Under the pieces are notes generated by a model that was not told the origin of the DNA, did no database searches, and worked only from the letters and a program-made list of their open reading frames with translations. Below, piece after piece: positions 13,562 through 25,238 of a DNA stretch of 64,000 bases. Position 1 is the first letter of the stretch. Each line of letters begins with the position of its first letter. Made by a program: the position numbers and the translations under genes. The DNA comes from Metarhizium brunneum (lineage: Eukaryota > Ascomycota > Sordariomycetes > Hypocreales > Clavicipitaceae): contig NC_089424.1 in the NCBI RefSeq assembly GCF_013426205.1, positions 1,302,001 through 1,366,000 of the forward strand, read 5' to 3'.

Positions 13562-16365
13562 ATGGGCTGTCGAGTGTGCCGTGCGCGCAAGGTAGGAGGA
13601 GCTCCTGAAACGGGAAAGCTGCTGGTGGAACTCGCGGGCAAAAAAAAGTTAACCAGACACGCAGGTCAAATGTGACGGCCGCCCCAATGGCTGTCGCAAT
13701 TGCGAGCGGCTTCAGCTCGAGTGTGTCGCTGACGATGGCTCGACTCCAAACGGGAACCGAATTTCGCTGTCGCCCATATCGTTGAGGAAAATCCGGACGT
13801 ATCGGTCTTGCCAGAGCTGTCGTTTGTCAAAGACCAAGTGTAATGGCGACCGGCCGAAGTGCGCCCGGTGTGCTGCGAAGCTGATTCAGTGTGTTTACGA
13901 CGGCGGCGCCGCGCCGAGATGGACACGCAATCTGAACCGATCACAGGCGGCTTCCGGCGATGACGATGATGGCAGCCCGACGGAGCGAGATGGCATGACG
14001 GGTATCACGCCGAGTGAGACGGATGAGCGCGGATCGGTACGAGCCAGCCTCAGCAAGGTATCGGATGATGCCACCGAAAAGGCTTCTGTTGTGTCCGAAG
14101 CTGCTGCGACGTGCGTCACGGGTGCAGCCTCGCAGAATGGATCAAATGGACAGTTGAGCTCGCATCCGTTGGCATGGTAAGGCAATGATGGAAGCCCTGA
14201 AACATGCATGTCGGCCTTTTTACACGTCGCTGACCATCTCACGCCCAGGTTGCTATCTTCTGCCTTGCCGGCAACTCGGAATCTTCGCCGGGTAGTTGAA
14301 CAGTACTTTTCTAATGTTCACCCTCTCCGATGCTTCGCATTTGTACACAAGCCATCGTTTATGCGCCAGCTGGACAAGGGCCTCAGCTCTGATGACGAGT
14401 CCGCGCTTTTGCACATCATTTGTGCACACGGTGCAAAGTAAGTCGGCTTTGCGGCAGTTATTTCTGAGAGAAAAGCGCAGACACTAACAGCATTGGTCCA
14501 GATTTCTCGTTTTGAGCGCTGATCAAGGCGAAGCCAACCATCCGCCGTCATTCCTCAAGAATGCAGGAAATCAATGGGCGAAAAGGGCTGAATTTCTGAT
14601 GCTGGCCAATTTCGGAAAGATATCAGTCCAAAGACTCATGGTAAGAAGTCGCGGCTGCTTTTCAAAACAGGGTGCTAACCAGGTCATAGACGGCAATTCT
14701 TCTTCATGACTTTCATTTCCGACTTGGCGAATATGGCCAGGCGCTCATGATTAGCGGCCTCGCTGTGCGAATGGCTCATGCCTTGAAGATAAACACCGAG
14801 TACAACTCGGACATTTTATGCACCGAGGAGGACAGTAATGCACCCTCAGTGGCGTCAAGAGAGAGTAGACGACGACTTATGTGGGCTTGTTATGTCCTTG
14901 ATGCTTGGGCGGGCAGTGGTGTCGATCAACTCACCTTGCTGCGAGAGAATGACATTAAAATCCAGCTTCCAAGTAACGAGCGAAACTTTGGGCTGAGGAT
15001 ACCATCTGTCACAGAGACACTCGGTGTCGGCCATGTCTTGCAATTTCTCCCACCCGCCATCGTTCCGCGACGACCCGCGGCCAACATGGGCATTATGGCT
15101 TACTATATCCGAGTTGTGACATTGTGGAAGAGAATAGTCCGATATGTCAATCACTTACATGCAGGACCACCCCCCTGGCAGCCAGAGTCTCTTTTCGCGG
15201 CGTTGGATGCAGACTTGCTTTTATGGCGAAGAGAGTTGCCAGATTTCGTCGAGTACACCACCGAAACAATTTATGCACGGCTGGACTCAAACCAACTTGG
15301 TGCACTTGTGCTCATTCACTGCACCTATCATCATAATTATTTGGAGCTTTTCAAGCTCACCATGCCCGACCTCTTTAAACTTCCCAAGCCTTTCACGTTC
15401 CCCCCAGAACATCAGGAATTTCTTCAGACAGCCCAAGCCAACGCATATTATCATGCCCAGCAAATCGCGGATATACTAGCAGAAGCTGCAGAGCACGGCT
15501 CACGACTTCTCTCAGACAGCTTGTTGCCATTTTTCGTCTACGACAGCAGCCGGGTCATGTTATACTATGTTGCCCGCCTGCTGGACCCCAATAGACCAGA
15601 TGCAGAGGTTAAGCTGAGAGACGCGGTGAAGGCGGTGGAGAGCAACAACAGGATTCTGGGAATGATGTCCGCGTTGTTTCCAATCGCACAGTCATTGGTA
15701 AGACGTCAAGGCCCCGATACCTTTTATGCCGCACTAACCTCTTCCTTGTCTTGTAGTCTGCAACAATTGAGCGATGGCTATCCAAGGTCCAGAAAACAGT
15801 TGCTCGCGATGACCTTTTGAGCAGTCTTGAAGCGGATGACCATCTTGAATCTCACCACTCAGCGTTGTAAGTTATCAAACCATGAGTTTCACCAGAGTAA
15901 ACATTAATCAATTTGGCGCGTAGACCAAACAACGCGAGTGGAAAGCAGGACAAGCCGGGAGAATACGACCTCCCTCCCCTTTCTCTTCATTCACTCGCTC
16001 GCTCCGGGACCACCGAATCTCGTGGCATGGACGGCGATGCAGCTGCACGAACCGCTAGCTGGAGCACTCAGAATCCTCATGCTGGGGGACCGGCGTCCTG
16101 GGATGGAACCAGCGCTGCAGCTCACCAGCTCGTAGGCCTCAGCCAGGAGCAGTCGGTTCGATCCAGTTTGCAGCATGAAAGACCAGTTCCGCTCCATCCA
16201 CTTCGTAAATTTGGGGCCACCCAACCAATGTGCAATGCGCTTGACCTCGACGACTTGCAAAGCTTTTTGTCCTGGGACATGTACGGAATCATGGAAATGG
16301 GCGGTTCTGTGTCCAACGAGGATATGGACGACTCTGTATCGCAATCTTGGACCGAAGCGATTTAG
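13562..16365 (+). CDS. Fungal transcription factor with two tandem Zn2Cys6 clusters
   Basis: Seven exons join in frame: 13562-13591, 13665-14176, 14249-14437, 14502-14640, 14690-15697, 15757-15866 and 15924-16365, about 809 residues. All introns are GT-AG. Exon 1 stops after CRARK, the common intron site in Zn2Cys6 genes. Cluster 1 uses C3, C6, C13, C20, C23 and C30; cluster 2 uses C59, C62, C69, C76, C79 and C86. Both have the exact CX2CX6CX6CX2CX6C spacing. The middle region is the fungal-specific transcription factor domain (VHKPSFMRQL, then SRRRLMWACYVLDAW near residues 340-350). It is a nuclear DNA-binding regulator with unknown target. Nearest neighbour downstream is a dead sulfatase gene. 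Having two complete clusters is unusual; single clusters are the norm. Confidence 0.88.
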
Positions 16366-16441
16366 TGCTATCTCATGTTGAACTTGAGGCCTGGGGCTGC
16401 TACTTCGGCATGCCTAAGAACCTGGCACGAACCCTAGAACC

Positions 16442-17755
16442 ATGGCGCCGAAAAGAAACGTACTGCTCATGATTGCGGACGATCTTGAGTGAGAACGTAT
16501 TGGCACGGACGGATGTAAAGCGCCACAGACACCAGGCCTCGACTCGCTTACGCCATTAAGTTCCCGTTTTGACATGGCCTTTGCCAGTACGGCTTCATGC
16601 AGCGGCAGCAGGGCAGCCATTTACACGGGATTGAAATCGCATGAAAATGACGGCTACGGGTTATTCTTGGAACTCATAGCTTTCAAATATGGAAGAATGT
16701 GGACAAGCGCTCCGCAGGTTTTCAACGACATTGGCTACAAACTCTGCATCTTGATCCTCACAGAGTGCTGGCAAGCCGTGGAGGGTTTAGAAATCTAGAC
16801 GTTAATTCTGATGCTTGCTCAAAGGACTGCGTTTTTAGCCTGCACGAAGTTGAAGTTTCTCGTTTTGTGCAGGATCTTTCTGCGGCCAGACAAGAACTTA
16901 CAGAATACTACCGCCCCATTCACCGAACGGATCAGGGGATCGGCCTTGTCCTGGAGGCTCTTGAGCGGGAGCGCTTGGCAGACGAAACCTTGGTACTCTT
17001 TTTGAGCCATAACAGACCGCCATTTGTTAACTCAAAGACTACACTTTATGACGCTGGCATGCGGTTACCATTCATCGTTCGAGTGCCAGGAAAGGGCGCC
17101 GGCGCTACCCCCCTGAACATGATGTCATATATTGATGTTTTCCTGGCGCTCCTCGACTGGGCCGGTCAAGGTAATCGCCAGCCGTCTGATGCCTGCGTTT
17201 GACCTTGTCAGGGACGATCAATCGTATCAAAGGACTCGGCAACCATCTAAGAAGCACGGGATCACGTATGCGATTCACACACTTTCCACGAAATCACCAA
17301 CTACTGGCCTAGGAAATACCTGCGAAACCGACGGTATAAGTGCCACGGCTATGTGTGCTGAAAGCTGAGCTTTCCATTCGCAATGGACCTGTGCGCATCA
17401 CCCGCCTTTGAAGCCATGCGGAATACGTCGCCACCAAGGACTGGCAGGCGGCCGCTGAAGAGCGAAAAAAAAAAGACTGCCGGGGAGCTGTACGATTTGG
17501 AAGCCGACCCAAAGGAGGTGCACAACCTGGCGGGCACACTGGAGTATGATTCAGTAGTGAAGCAGCTGCGGGAAGAAGTTGAGAAGTGGCAGATGGAGAC
17601 GAAAGACTTGGTGGCTGCGGAAAGATGGTATTTCAGTGCAGCGATTCAAGGAGTTTAGTTACGAGAGGGACGGGATTAAGATTCCAGATGGGCTTGACTT
17701 TGACGTTGATAATCCGGGACTGGGGCATGTGGAGAAGAGCCTAAAGCTACATTGA
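16442..17755 (+). pseudogene. Broken sulfatase (sulfamidase/heparan N-sulfatase-like) gene
   Basis: The ATG at 16442 opens a sulfatase-type start (NVLLMIADDL), cut by an in-frame TGA at 16490-16492. The same frame continues with the sulfatase active-site block around CSGSR (Cys codon 16598) and YTGL, then ends near 16798. Further conserved blocks lie in another frame at about 16860-17165 (IHRTDQGIGL, NSKTTLYDAGMRLPFIV), again at 17383-17658 (AGELYDLEADPKEVHNL), and a last block in a third frame at 17645-17755. The segment expected between the active-site block and the IHRTD block seems shortened. One nonsense codon, at least two frame changes and a probable deletion rule out function; introns do not explain the pattern. 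In life it would have hydrolysed sulfate esters or sulfamates. Confidence 0.8.
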
Positions 17756-18367
17756 CCAAGGTAAACATGGCCTATCCATATTGAACTCGTTCTCTTTGGC
17801 GACCGCAGTGCTCTTGGCAACGGGTATTACCGTGTGAGGGTTGTCTACTGGTGGTGAGCTGTTCCCGTTGGGGAAAACATGTGTGAAATGATGTAATTGT
17901 ATGCATGCATTGACCCGAGATGCTAATAAGACAACCCGTACAGAGGGCTAGATCCCAATCTTCAGCTCCTCCATCCCAATTGAGCCTTCATGTTCACCTT
18001 TGAATGTCCACCAGCCCCATTTTTCTGCGTTGGGAGGACTTTCCAGATGCAAGAAACGCACATGCAGGTTAGCCATTGGTACGGTCGCACATTAGCTAAG
18101 CTCCGCACGATGCCACCGTACATTGGCGCATTGATCGGCCTCCGCCGACGTCATCGATTGAGGAGCTTCGAAATCCACCCCTCCGAGCTGTCTGTAAACG
18201 GCCATGAGCAAAACCTGCTTTCAAGTGCCTTGCAACATGTCCAGCTGAAACTTTAAATACTTCAATTGAGCCCTGCTCCTCATCTTCCCAACCCACCAAC
18301 TGAGCGCACCGCAAGCAAGATATCGCATCCCCTCAACATTTTCTTCCCCGTGTAGCCGGAGCTCAAC
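17756..18367. other. Intergenic / promoter of the mitochondrial helical protein
   Basis: About 610 bp with short frames only. A TTTAAATA stretch near 18252 lies about 115 bp before the downstream ATG and could serve as a core promoter element. Nothing else is recognised. Confidence 0.4.
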
Positions 18368-19603
18368 ATGCTGTCGAGACAACTGCCCCGGCTCGTCGCC
18401 AGACGGGCGCGATTCCACCAGCCCGCCTGCCAGCTCCGTTGCCAATCCACCACCACCGCCTCCTCCTCATCGTCCGGCTCAAACTTTGCAACCGGCATCC
18501 TGGGCGGCGTGGTCGGCGCCGCGGTCGTCTTCGGCGCCTACTCGTTCACGCCGGCCGGCCGCACCGCCTCCAAGCTCAACAAGGCCGCCGCAGAAGCGTC
18601 GAAAAAGTACGACGCGGCCGCCAAGACGCTGCAGAGCAACCCGCCCAGCGCCGACCAGGCCGTCGACTCCATCAAGCAGTTTGCCTACTCGTACGCGGCG
18701 TGGATCCCGGGCGGCAGGGGCTACGTGGACGCGGCGTTCAAGGACTGGGAGACGGTGCGCGACAGCCACAAGGACGAGGTGGACGCCATTGTCAACGACA
18801 CCCACAAGAAGCTGGGGGATGTTTCCAAGGCGGGCCTGAGCCTGGAGACGGCGTCGAGGGCCGTCGACGTGCTGGCCGAAATGTCGAGGCGCATCGCGGA
18901 GCTGTCCAAGGACGCGCTCTCCGACATCCTCGACAACCACCCCCGGCTCAAGGACAAGTTTGGCGCGAGCATTGACGAGCTCAAGTCCATGGCGGAGAGC
19001 TACGGCCCCGAGGCGAAGAGGCAGGTCGACCAGACGTGGGCGCAGGTCAGGGACATTTTGGCCAGCGGCGTCTCGGAGGAGAGTCTCGCCAAGGCGCGCA
19101 AGCTGCTCGAGGACAAGGCGCAGCAGGTCAAGGGCCTGGGGGACGAGGCGTGGACAAAGGGCATGGAGGCGGCGAGGCCGTATCTGGACAAGAACCCCAA
19201 GGTCAAGACGCTGCTCGAGGAGAATGCCGAGTCGTTGAAGAAGGGCAGTCTGTCGCAGCTGTTTGACAGGCTTCGCTCGGCTGAGAAGTCGGGCAGCGTG
19301 GATGAGTTGCAGGACTATGTACGGGGGGCTGTTGACAAGGCCAGGGCCAAGGCGGCCAGGGCGGTAGAGGGCTCCGGGCTGGAGAAGTACTTTGACGCGG
19401 TTCCGCAGGGCGGCGAGGTGATGAAGAAGTTGCGGCAGATCGGGGACGTGGCGGAGAAGCACTGGAGCGAGGGCGAGCAGCTGCTCAAGGACACGGTTGA
19501 GGATTTGAAGAAGGTGTTGGAGGACAAGGAGAAGAGGGCGGGGGAGATTGTGAGCGAGGCGGAGAAGAAGGTTGCGAGGGAGGGCAAAAAGAAGACGGAT
19601 TAA
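18368..19603 (+). CDS. Predicted mitochondrial membrane protein, long helical (apolipoprotein-like) domain
   Basis: Intronless, 411 residues, ATG at 18368. The N terminus is Arg-rich without acidic residues (MLSRQLPRLVARRARF), a typical mitochondrial presequence. It is followed by a Ser/Thr-rich stretch and one hydrophobic segment (about residues 40-62, NFATGILGGVVGAAVVFGAY). The rest, to a Lys-rich C terminus, is amphipathic helix with heptad-like Ala/Leu/Lys/Glu patterns resembling apolipoprotein- or MICOS-type helical proteins. I do not recognise a named family. An inner-membrane anchored, coiled-coil matrix or intermembrane-space protein is the best inference. The third-position GC is very high compared with RRP5. 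The long minus-strand frame across it (18479-19462) is a consequence of that GC bias. Confidence 0.82.
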   Translation: MLSRQLPRLVARRARFHQPACQLRCQSTTTASSSSSGSNFATGILGGVVGAAVVFGAYSFTPAGRTASKLNKAAAEASKKYDAAAKTLQSNPPSADQAVDSIKQFAYSYAAWIPGGRGYVDAAFKDWETVRDSHKDEVDAIVNDTHKKLGDVSKAGLSLETASRAVDVLAEMSRRIAELSKDALSDILDNHPRLKDKFGASIDELKSMAESYGPEAKRQVDQTWAQVRDILASGVSEESLAKARKLLEDKAQQVKGLGDEAWTKGMEAARPYLDKNPKVKTLLEENAESLKKGSLSQLFDRLRSAEKSGSVDELQDYVRGAVDKARAKAARAVEGSGLEKYFDAVPQGGEVMKKLRQIGDVAEKHWSEGEQLLKDTVEDLKKVLEDKEKRAGEIVSEAEKKVAREGKKKTD

Positions 19604-20066
19604 GTAGATGGGTTATGGAGGCGTGTTGTTTTTTTAATAATGACGTGATGCTCCTTACTACTTTGCGCTCTTTGCCCCTTTTGTGAAGCCGTCCATCCAA
19701 TGTTGAGTTATGACTTATTTACCTCTCGCAGATTTTCAGGTGTCAGCCCGGCTGTCAGTCCGGCTGCCACCTGGCACAAGAATCCGGGTGGAAGTGAACA
19801 CACGGGGCCGAAGAAACCGCACACACTATTGGCTGAGTCCTCGGCCCTCACCGACCGCATCGGGCCCGAACAACAATAAGAGTCCCTGATTGGCCAGACC
19901 TGCGCAAGTTGCCGGTCGTGAACGGTGTAAGTGCCATCGCGAGACGTACACATATATATAGATGACCACCTGGAACATTTGTTCCAAGTCGAGCCAATTT
20001 ATCCATCACACAGCTCGAGGCCCTTGCACGCACTCCCTGCTTTGCCGTTCAACGCCGTCAAACACC
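19604..20066. promoter_or_regulatory. Intergenic with TATA-like element for the MFS gene
   Basis: About 460 bp. A TATATATA run at 19953-19960 lies 107 bp before the chosen ATG at 20067. An ATG at 19962 is in frame but directly follows this TATA run, so the later ATG (context ACACCATGG) is preferred. Confidence 0.45.
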
Positions 20067-21612
20067 ATGGCTGAAAAGCAGCCCGCCGACAATGCGGACC
20101 TCGAATCCGCGCAACCCTCAACCGCAAACACAGACTCCGACACGCCCAAGAACGTCGACCCAAACCTCATCGCATGGGCGCCTTCCGACCCCGAGCATCC
20201 GCGCAACTGGCCCCGGCCTACCAAGTGGAAAACCACACTGACCGTCTCCCTCTTCGTCTTCATCTCCCCCATCTCCAGCGCCATGATTGCCCCCGCGCTG
20301 GAGGACCTCGGCCGCAGCCTCGACATGAAGGGCAACGTGGAGGTGTATCTCTCCCTGGCGATCTTTATCCTCGCCTACGCCGTCGGGCCAATCTTCTTCG
20401 GCCCCGCGAGCGAGCTGTACGGACGAGTGAGGATACTGCAGATCACGAACCTGTGGTACCTGGTGTGGAATCTGGCGTGCGGGTTTGCAAACACCAAGGC
20501 CGAGCTGTTTGTCTTTCGCTTCCTCGCTGGCATTGGCGGCAGCGCGCCCCTAGCCGTAGGCGGCGGCGCAGTGAGGTAAGTAGACACCGCGAGAGCGTTT
20601 CTCTCCTCCAACTTGGCTGACGACGAGGCAAAAAAACAGCGACATGTGGAAGCCCGAGGAGCGCGGCAAGGCCATGAGCACATACACCATGGGCCCGATG
20701 CTGGGGCCCGTCATCGGCCCCATTGCCGGCGCCTTCATCGCGCAGTACTCGACGTGGCGATGGGTCTTTTATTCCACCAGCATCGCGGCGGCCGTCGTCC
20801 AGGCCCTCGGCTTCGTGTGGCTGCGCGAGTCGCACCCGCCGACCATCCTCCGCCGGCGACGGGACCGCCTCGCCCGCGAGACGGGCAACCGGGACCTGTA
20901 CACGGGCGAGAAGGAGGAGACGCTGGGCCGCACGCTGCTGCGCGCGGTGCAGCGCCCCGTCCGCATGTTTGCCACGCAGCCCATCGTCGCTTGCATCGCC
21001 GTCTACATGGCCTACCTCTTTGGCACGCTGTACCTCATGTTTGCCACGTTCCCCGACATCTGGACCAAGGTGTACGGCCAGTCCAAGGGGGTGGGGGGCC
21101 TCAACTACCTCTCCATTGCTATCGGGTGCTTTGTCGGCATCTTCCTGCAGCTGAAGATGGTGGACCGCGTGTACGGCGCCCTCAAGAGCAGGAACGGCGG
21201 CGTCGGACGGCCCGAGTTCCGCATGCCCAGCTTGGCCATTGGCTCTGTCGTCCTGACCGTCGGGCTGTTCTGGTACGGATGGAGCATCGGCCACGCGCAT
21301 TGGATCATGCCGGACATTGGCGCGTTGCTCTGCAGCGTCGGTGTGATTTGCTGCCTGCAGGGGATGCAGATGTACATTGTGGACTGTTACCAGACGTACG
21401 CCGCGAGTGCCATGGCCGCGTGCGCGGTTCTCAGGAGCTTGGCGGGCTTTGGGTTCCCCCTGTTTGCGCCGTACATGTATGAGGAGCTGGGGTACGGCTG
21501 GGGAACGAGCATCCTGGCCTTTATCAGTATTGCCATTGGGTGGGTGGCTCCGGTCATATTCTGGGTTTGGGGGCCTCGGTTGAGGGCCATGTCCAAGTTT
21601 GCGTCTGGGTGA
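20067..21612 (+). CDS. MFS multidrug/polyamine-type transporter (DHA1-like)
   Basis: Two exons, 20067-20575 and 20640-21612, join as GGGAV|SDMW (intron 64 nt, phase 2), giving 493 residues. A hydrophilic N terminus of about 60 residues ends in the DPEHPRNWP motif typical of fungal drug:H+ antiporters. Then come about 12 hydrophobic segments, the A-like motif around GPASELYGR, and motif C-like YTMGPMLGPVIGPIAGAF in the fifth membrane segment. A long polar loop (about residues 255-285) separates the two halves. It likely exports small molecules across the plasma membrane; substrate unknown. It lies 12 kb from the polyketide cluster, with unrelated genes between, so a role in export of that product is not indicated. 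Confidence 0.9.
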
Positions 21613-22488
21613 AGATTGTTGACATTGCATGCCAAAGTGACATGGGGGACGAGTTGCATGTATACTCCATGTCCGGGAGTGGGATGAGGATCCGAAGAGG
21701 GTGATATGAGTGGTGTTTAGCGCAACACACATTTGTAAAGCTGGACGGAGGTGAGTTTTGTTTCAAAGATTGTCACAGACTTGACGATGATGTTGAGCTG
21801 GGGGACTCATGGGGAAGTTATTTTGTTGAGGGACTCATTATAATCACTAGATTTACATAGACTACACCGCAATTTAGACAACTTTTAGCATAAAGGCCAT
21901 TGCACTAGACATTATACAAGAACCCATTCAGCTCTGGTTTCTGGAACATCTTGCTGATGATGGCCATGTCATTCCCTACAGTCTGGCAAAATATATTGCC
22001 CACTAAGAAGTATGCACCAATGTATTAGAGTGTATTGTAGTATAAATTGTGAAAGTCAGGTATCTGACCTGGTTGATACGTTTTTGCCTCCCACTGTAGG
22101 CTGGTATAGACCTAGAAGAGTGATTATCGTTTTCATTTCTGTATGAATCCCTCCTACATCTACCGTCGAACAGATTTCTGTATGAAGAACCGACGGGGAA
22201 AGGGCTGTACTGCAGACTGTGTCTGATACATCTGCTTGCGATCTCCAGCATCACGAAATTGACGCTTCCTTACGCCAATTATACATATTTGGATGGTGAA
22301 GTAGTGGATTAGTGGCTATGAATTGGTCAATAATAATGATATCGACATTGCAAGCACTACTTGGTACACAAGGGTTAAAGGATCCAAAATCCGACAACAT
22401 CCTTCAGGGATGGACCATAGCTTCGGGTACACTAGATCTCATATCCTGCCTGTGGTATTTAACAATTGGACCAGACGCACCTGCAATT
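21613..22488. other. Intergenic, convergent 3' ends, holds a dispersed repeat copy
   Basis: About 880 bp between the MFS stop and the stop of the CorA-like gene. It contains one copy of the short dispersed repeat (22015-22098) and no recognisable gene. Confidence 0.5.
22015..22098. repeat. Dispersed repeat, copy A
   Basis: Shares the blocks TGTATTGTAGTATA and TTTTTGCCTCCCACTGT with copies near 45.4, 56.9, 59.2 and (first block only) 60.5 kb, in the same order and orientation. No coding capacity; probably a non-autonomous mobile element or fragment of one. Confidence 0.55.
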
Positions 22489-25238
22489 CTATGTCGCCAG
22501 AACGAGCGCCTGCCGTGCGTATATATTGATACCCTCCTTGGCCAAGTCCTCGTCATCCACTGTGTCCAACGTCCACTGCGCTGGAAACACCCACTTTATC
22601 CATTCAACGCTCCAATTTATCGCCGCAAGGCATCCGTCCGAAATTTCTTCATGCCAGTGCCAGCAAGTAGCCATCCCGAGAAGTGCCACCGGAATAGATA
22701 TAAAGCAGGGGACGAGCACGGCGGCCTCGGGCCATCTGGTCACTATAAAGTACAAGGCCACGCCTGTGATGCCAAGCCAAAGGCCCCCCATTAGAAGAAA
22801 TAGAAGGAACAGAGCCGGAAGAACCACCATGGAAAACATGGTCATAACAGCGGTGAAGAAGAATATAAATTTGGCGATTGCACGATTGCCGACCGTGTTT
22901 AGACGCCTAGAAGCCGTGCCTGCGCCGGGAGCAGAAAACCGATTAATGATTGTTGCTCGGAAATGCAACAGTACCACACGAAAGGAAGGTGATCGCAGTG
23001 ATATTCGGATCAAATAGGTCGTCAAGGCGACAACTGATAATGAGAGGCCCCAAGTCCAGATTCGTGGCGGGGCCGATATGAGCTCGAAAACTTGCATAGA
23101 GAAGATGGACGTAATAAATGACACGGGAATAAAAAAGAATGCCAACTCGGTGAGTTTGTTAATGCCAGATGTCTGTTCAATAACCGTTGACGACTGGGCA
23201 AGTGTCATTGACGACACTAGTAAGTTCATTGTCTGTTCGCTTCGACGCTGCAGATCCTGAACATTTGCATTTAATTCTTCGATTTCTTGCTGAATGTCTA
23301 GGGTTGCTTTCAAAGTAGCCCCAGACTTTCTCAAGTGATTGGACCAGTCGTGCAATTCCTGCAGAGTAGACCGCATCCAGGTAAGATTCTGCCGTGTGGA
23401 GTTGCCAATAGATTCGACAAGCTGTTCATACAGCGTGGCTGTCAGGTCATTATCCAAGTGATCAAGCTGCAATCGCATCTCTGCCAAAAGCTGCCAAAAA
23501 TCGTCGAGAACAAGCCGGTAGAGTAGAGCCGGAATAGGCGATTCATCACCCAAAAGTGCTTGTGTTGGAGTGGCAGTGAGAAGACGCTCTACTAGATTGA
23601 ATGTTGGCATTGCGTATTTTCTAGCGAAGTCCCGGTCCCTAGAATGAGGCTTGGGGTTCTTATATTCAGCTCGCAACTCATTGTTGTAGTCTTGGTCGTA
23701 CTCATCATCACTGGTAAACCCAGATTCAGACCCAGACTCGACGCTGATGCCCAATTCTTCATCGGTGGCTTCATTGTGACGCAACTCCTTGGATCCAGAG
23801 GCCCTTTTCTCATTTCTTCTTTGAGCCAATTGCTCCTTTCGTTTCTTTTTGATTTCTTTTTTAGAGATTAAGGGTGGGGGAGGGTCGAGAAACGTCTCTT
23901 CTACGCCGGCGATGCGCCAAAGATCATCATCGGTATACGATTCCACTTCGATTGCTCTGGGCATAAAGGTAAGAGAGGGAATTGTATCCTTCGTTATGCC
24001 ATCCTTCATTCGCCGTGGGGGGTCGAAGACAATGATATCTGCATAAAATGATTAACATGGCTGTTTCAATTCTGAGATAGAGTTTTGTTACCTATCCGCC
24101 GGCCTTGCTCATCTGCTCCAGACCAGTAGCTGGCGCCTTCTGGGGCCACGACTCTCAAATCCCGGTTCTTCCATGCTGTCACATTCTTGGGTAGACCGTC
24201 AAAGGTACTGTATGCGCGGTAGATGTTGGAGTCTTTGGCTCTTGAGTATAAGTCCTGTGGCTTTTTGTTGGATGACCGTTTCGCCAACTGAGCGTGTCTG
24301 AGTAGTCTGCGCGGCGTCATGAAAAATCCGTACTTGTCCAGAAACACATCGCGTTCGACTAGCCACCTGCCATCGCCAAGCCGGCACTCTATCTCGTCTT
24401 CATTGAAACCCTTCTTCCCTAAATAGTGCATTAAGCCTAGACGTGCCCATCTAATATGTCCCCAATTTCGACCTCTAGTTCTGCTTGAGGTATTCCACTG
24501 TGTTCGTTGACCAATGCCTGGTAGTGAACGATGACGAAAGCGAGTTTCTCGTTCAGCCCAATTCATCCATACTGCGCTCGAGACTTTGAGTTGACTGTCA
24601 CTTGCGGCGTAGCCAGAGTTTGTGAGATGGTCAAACCAAAATTCCGGATCAACCGCATACAGCTGCCCCAAGGCACCCATGACAAACCGGCTCAAGTCGT
24701 TCACCATCAAGACTCGAACCGCGCATGCTTCCGGTCTTTCCTGCAAAGCAACACATAATTGAGCTATTTCTGTAGTAGTTGTTTTTAGAGGTACCGATTC
24801 GTCGTTCATGTAGTCTAGGATGGTAATTGTGCTGGATGCAAGGCCTTCGTGCCGCTCACGTCGGGTAATGCTCAACCAGCGGGGATCCCAACGCGCACGG
24901 TTTTCCAGATTATTCATGTAAATTTCCGAAAGTGTTTTAAGCCAGTGAGACAAGTCCGGTAGCTGAGATCCCAAACCAGCCGCCTGATGACGGCTCTGGG
25001 CATGCACTGCAGTACTATGCTGGCCATCTTGCCTTCTTACTGTCGCTTCCGTATATACTGTCTTCCCCTTGGGCTGAGTTGATGATAATGTTGAAGACTG
25101 TGCGAGGCTGTCATCATCCTCGAGAGAGTTGCGTGGGACGTTATAGTCTGGATTCCAGCGCTGTGATTGAGGCCAGTCCAAGGGATATGTATGCAAATCA
25201 TCGGCCTGAGCTGCAGAAGTTCGAGCTCTCCGAAGCAT
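22489..25238 (-). CDS. CorA-like (Mg2+ transporter family) membrane protein
   Basis: Exon 1 (25238-24092) and exon 2 (24038-22489) join across a 53 nt intron (phase 1), about 898 residues. The first clear ATG is at 25238; an extra upstream exon cannot be excluded. The N-terminal 400 residues are polar and probably cytosolic. A Lys-rich linker (about 430-450) is followed by a long helical CorA-like region with coiled-coil character (LDIQQEIEELNANVQDLQRR). Two CorA-type membrane helices follow (LAFFFIPVSFITSIFSMQVF and the next), then three or four further hydrophobic segments up to about residue 870. The GMN signature that normally closes the first CorA helix is replaced by SMQ, so Mg2+ transport is doubtful. 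Such proteins are common in filamentous fungi; function unknown. Confidence 0.83.

Noticed and set aside
18479..19462. 327-residue open frame on the minus strand
   Set aside because: It mirrors the GC-rich mitochondrial protein gene on the plus strand; its composition is an Arg/Leu/Val shadow without domains.
20443..21732. 429-residue open frame on the minus strand
   Set aside because: Antisense shadow of the MFS transporter exons, rich in Arg/His/Ala, no recognisable domain.
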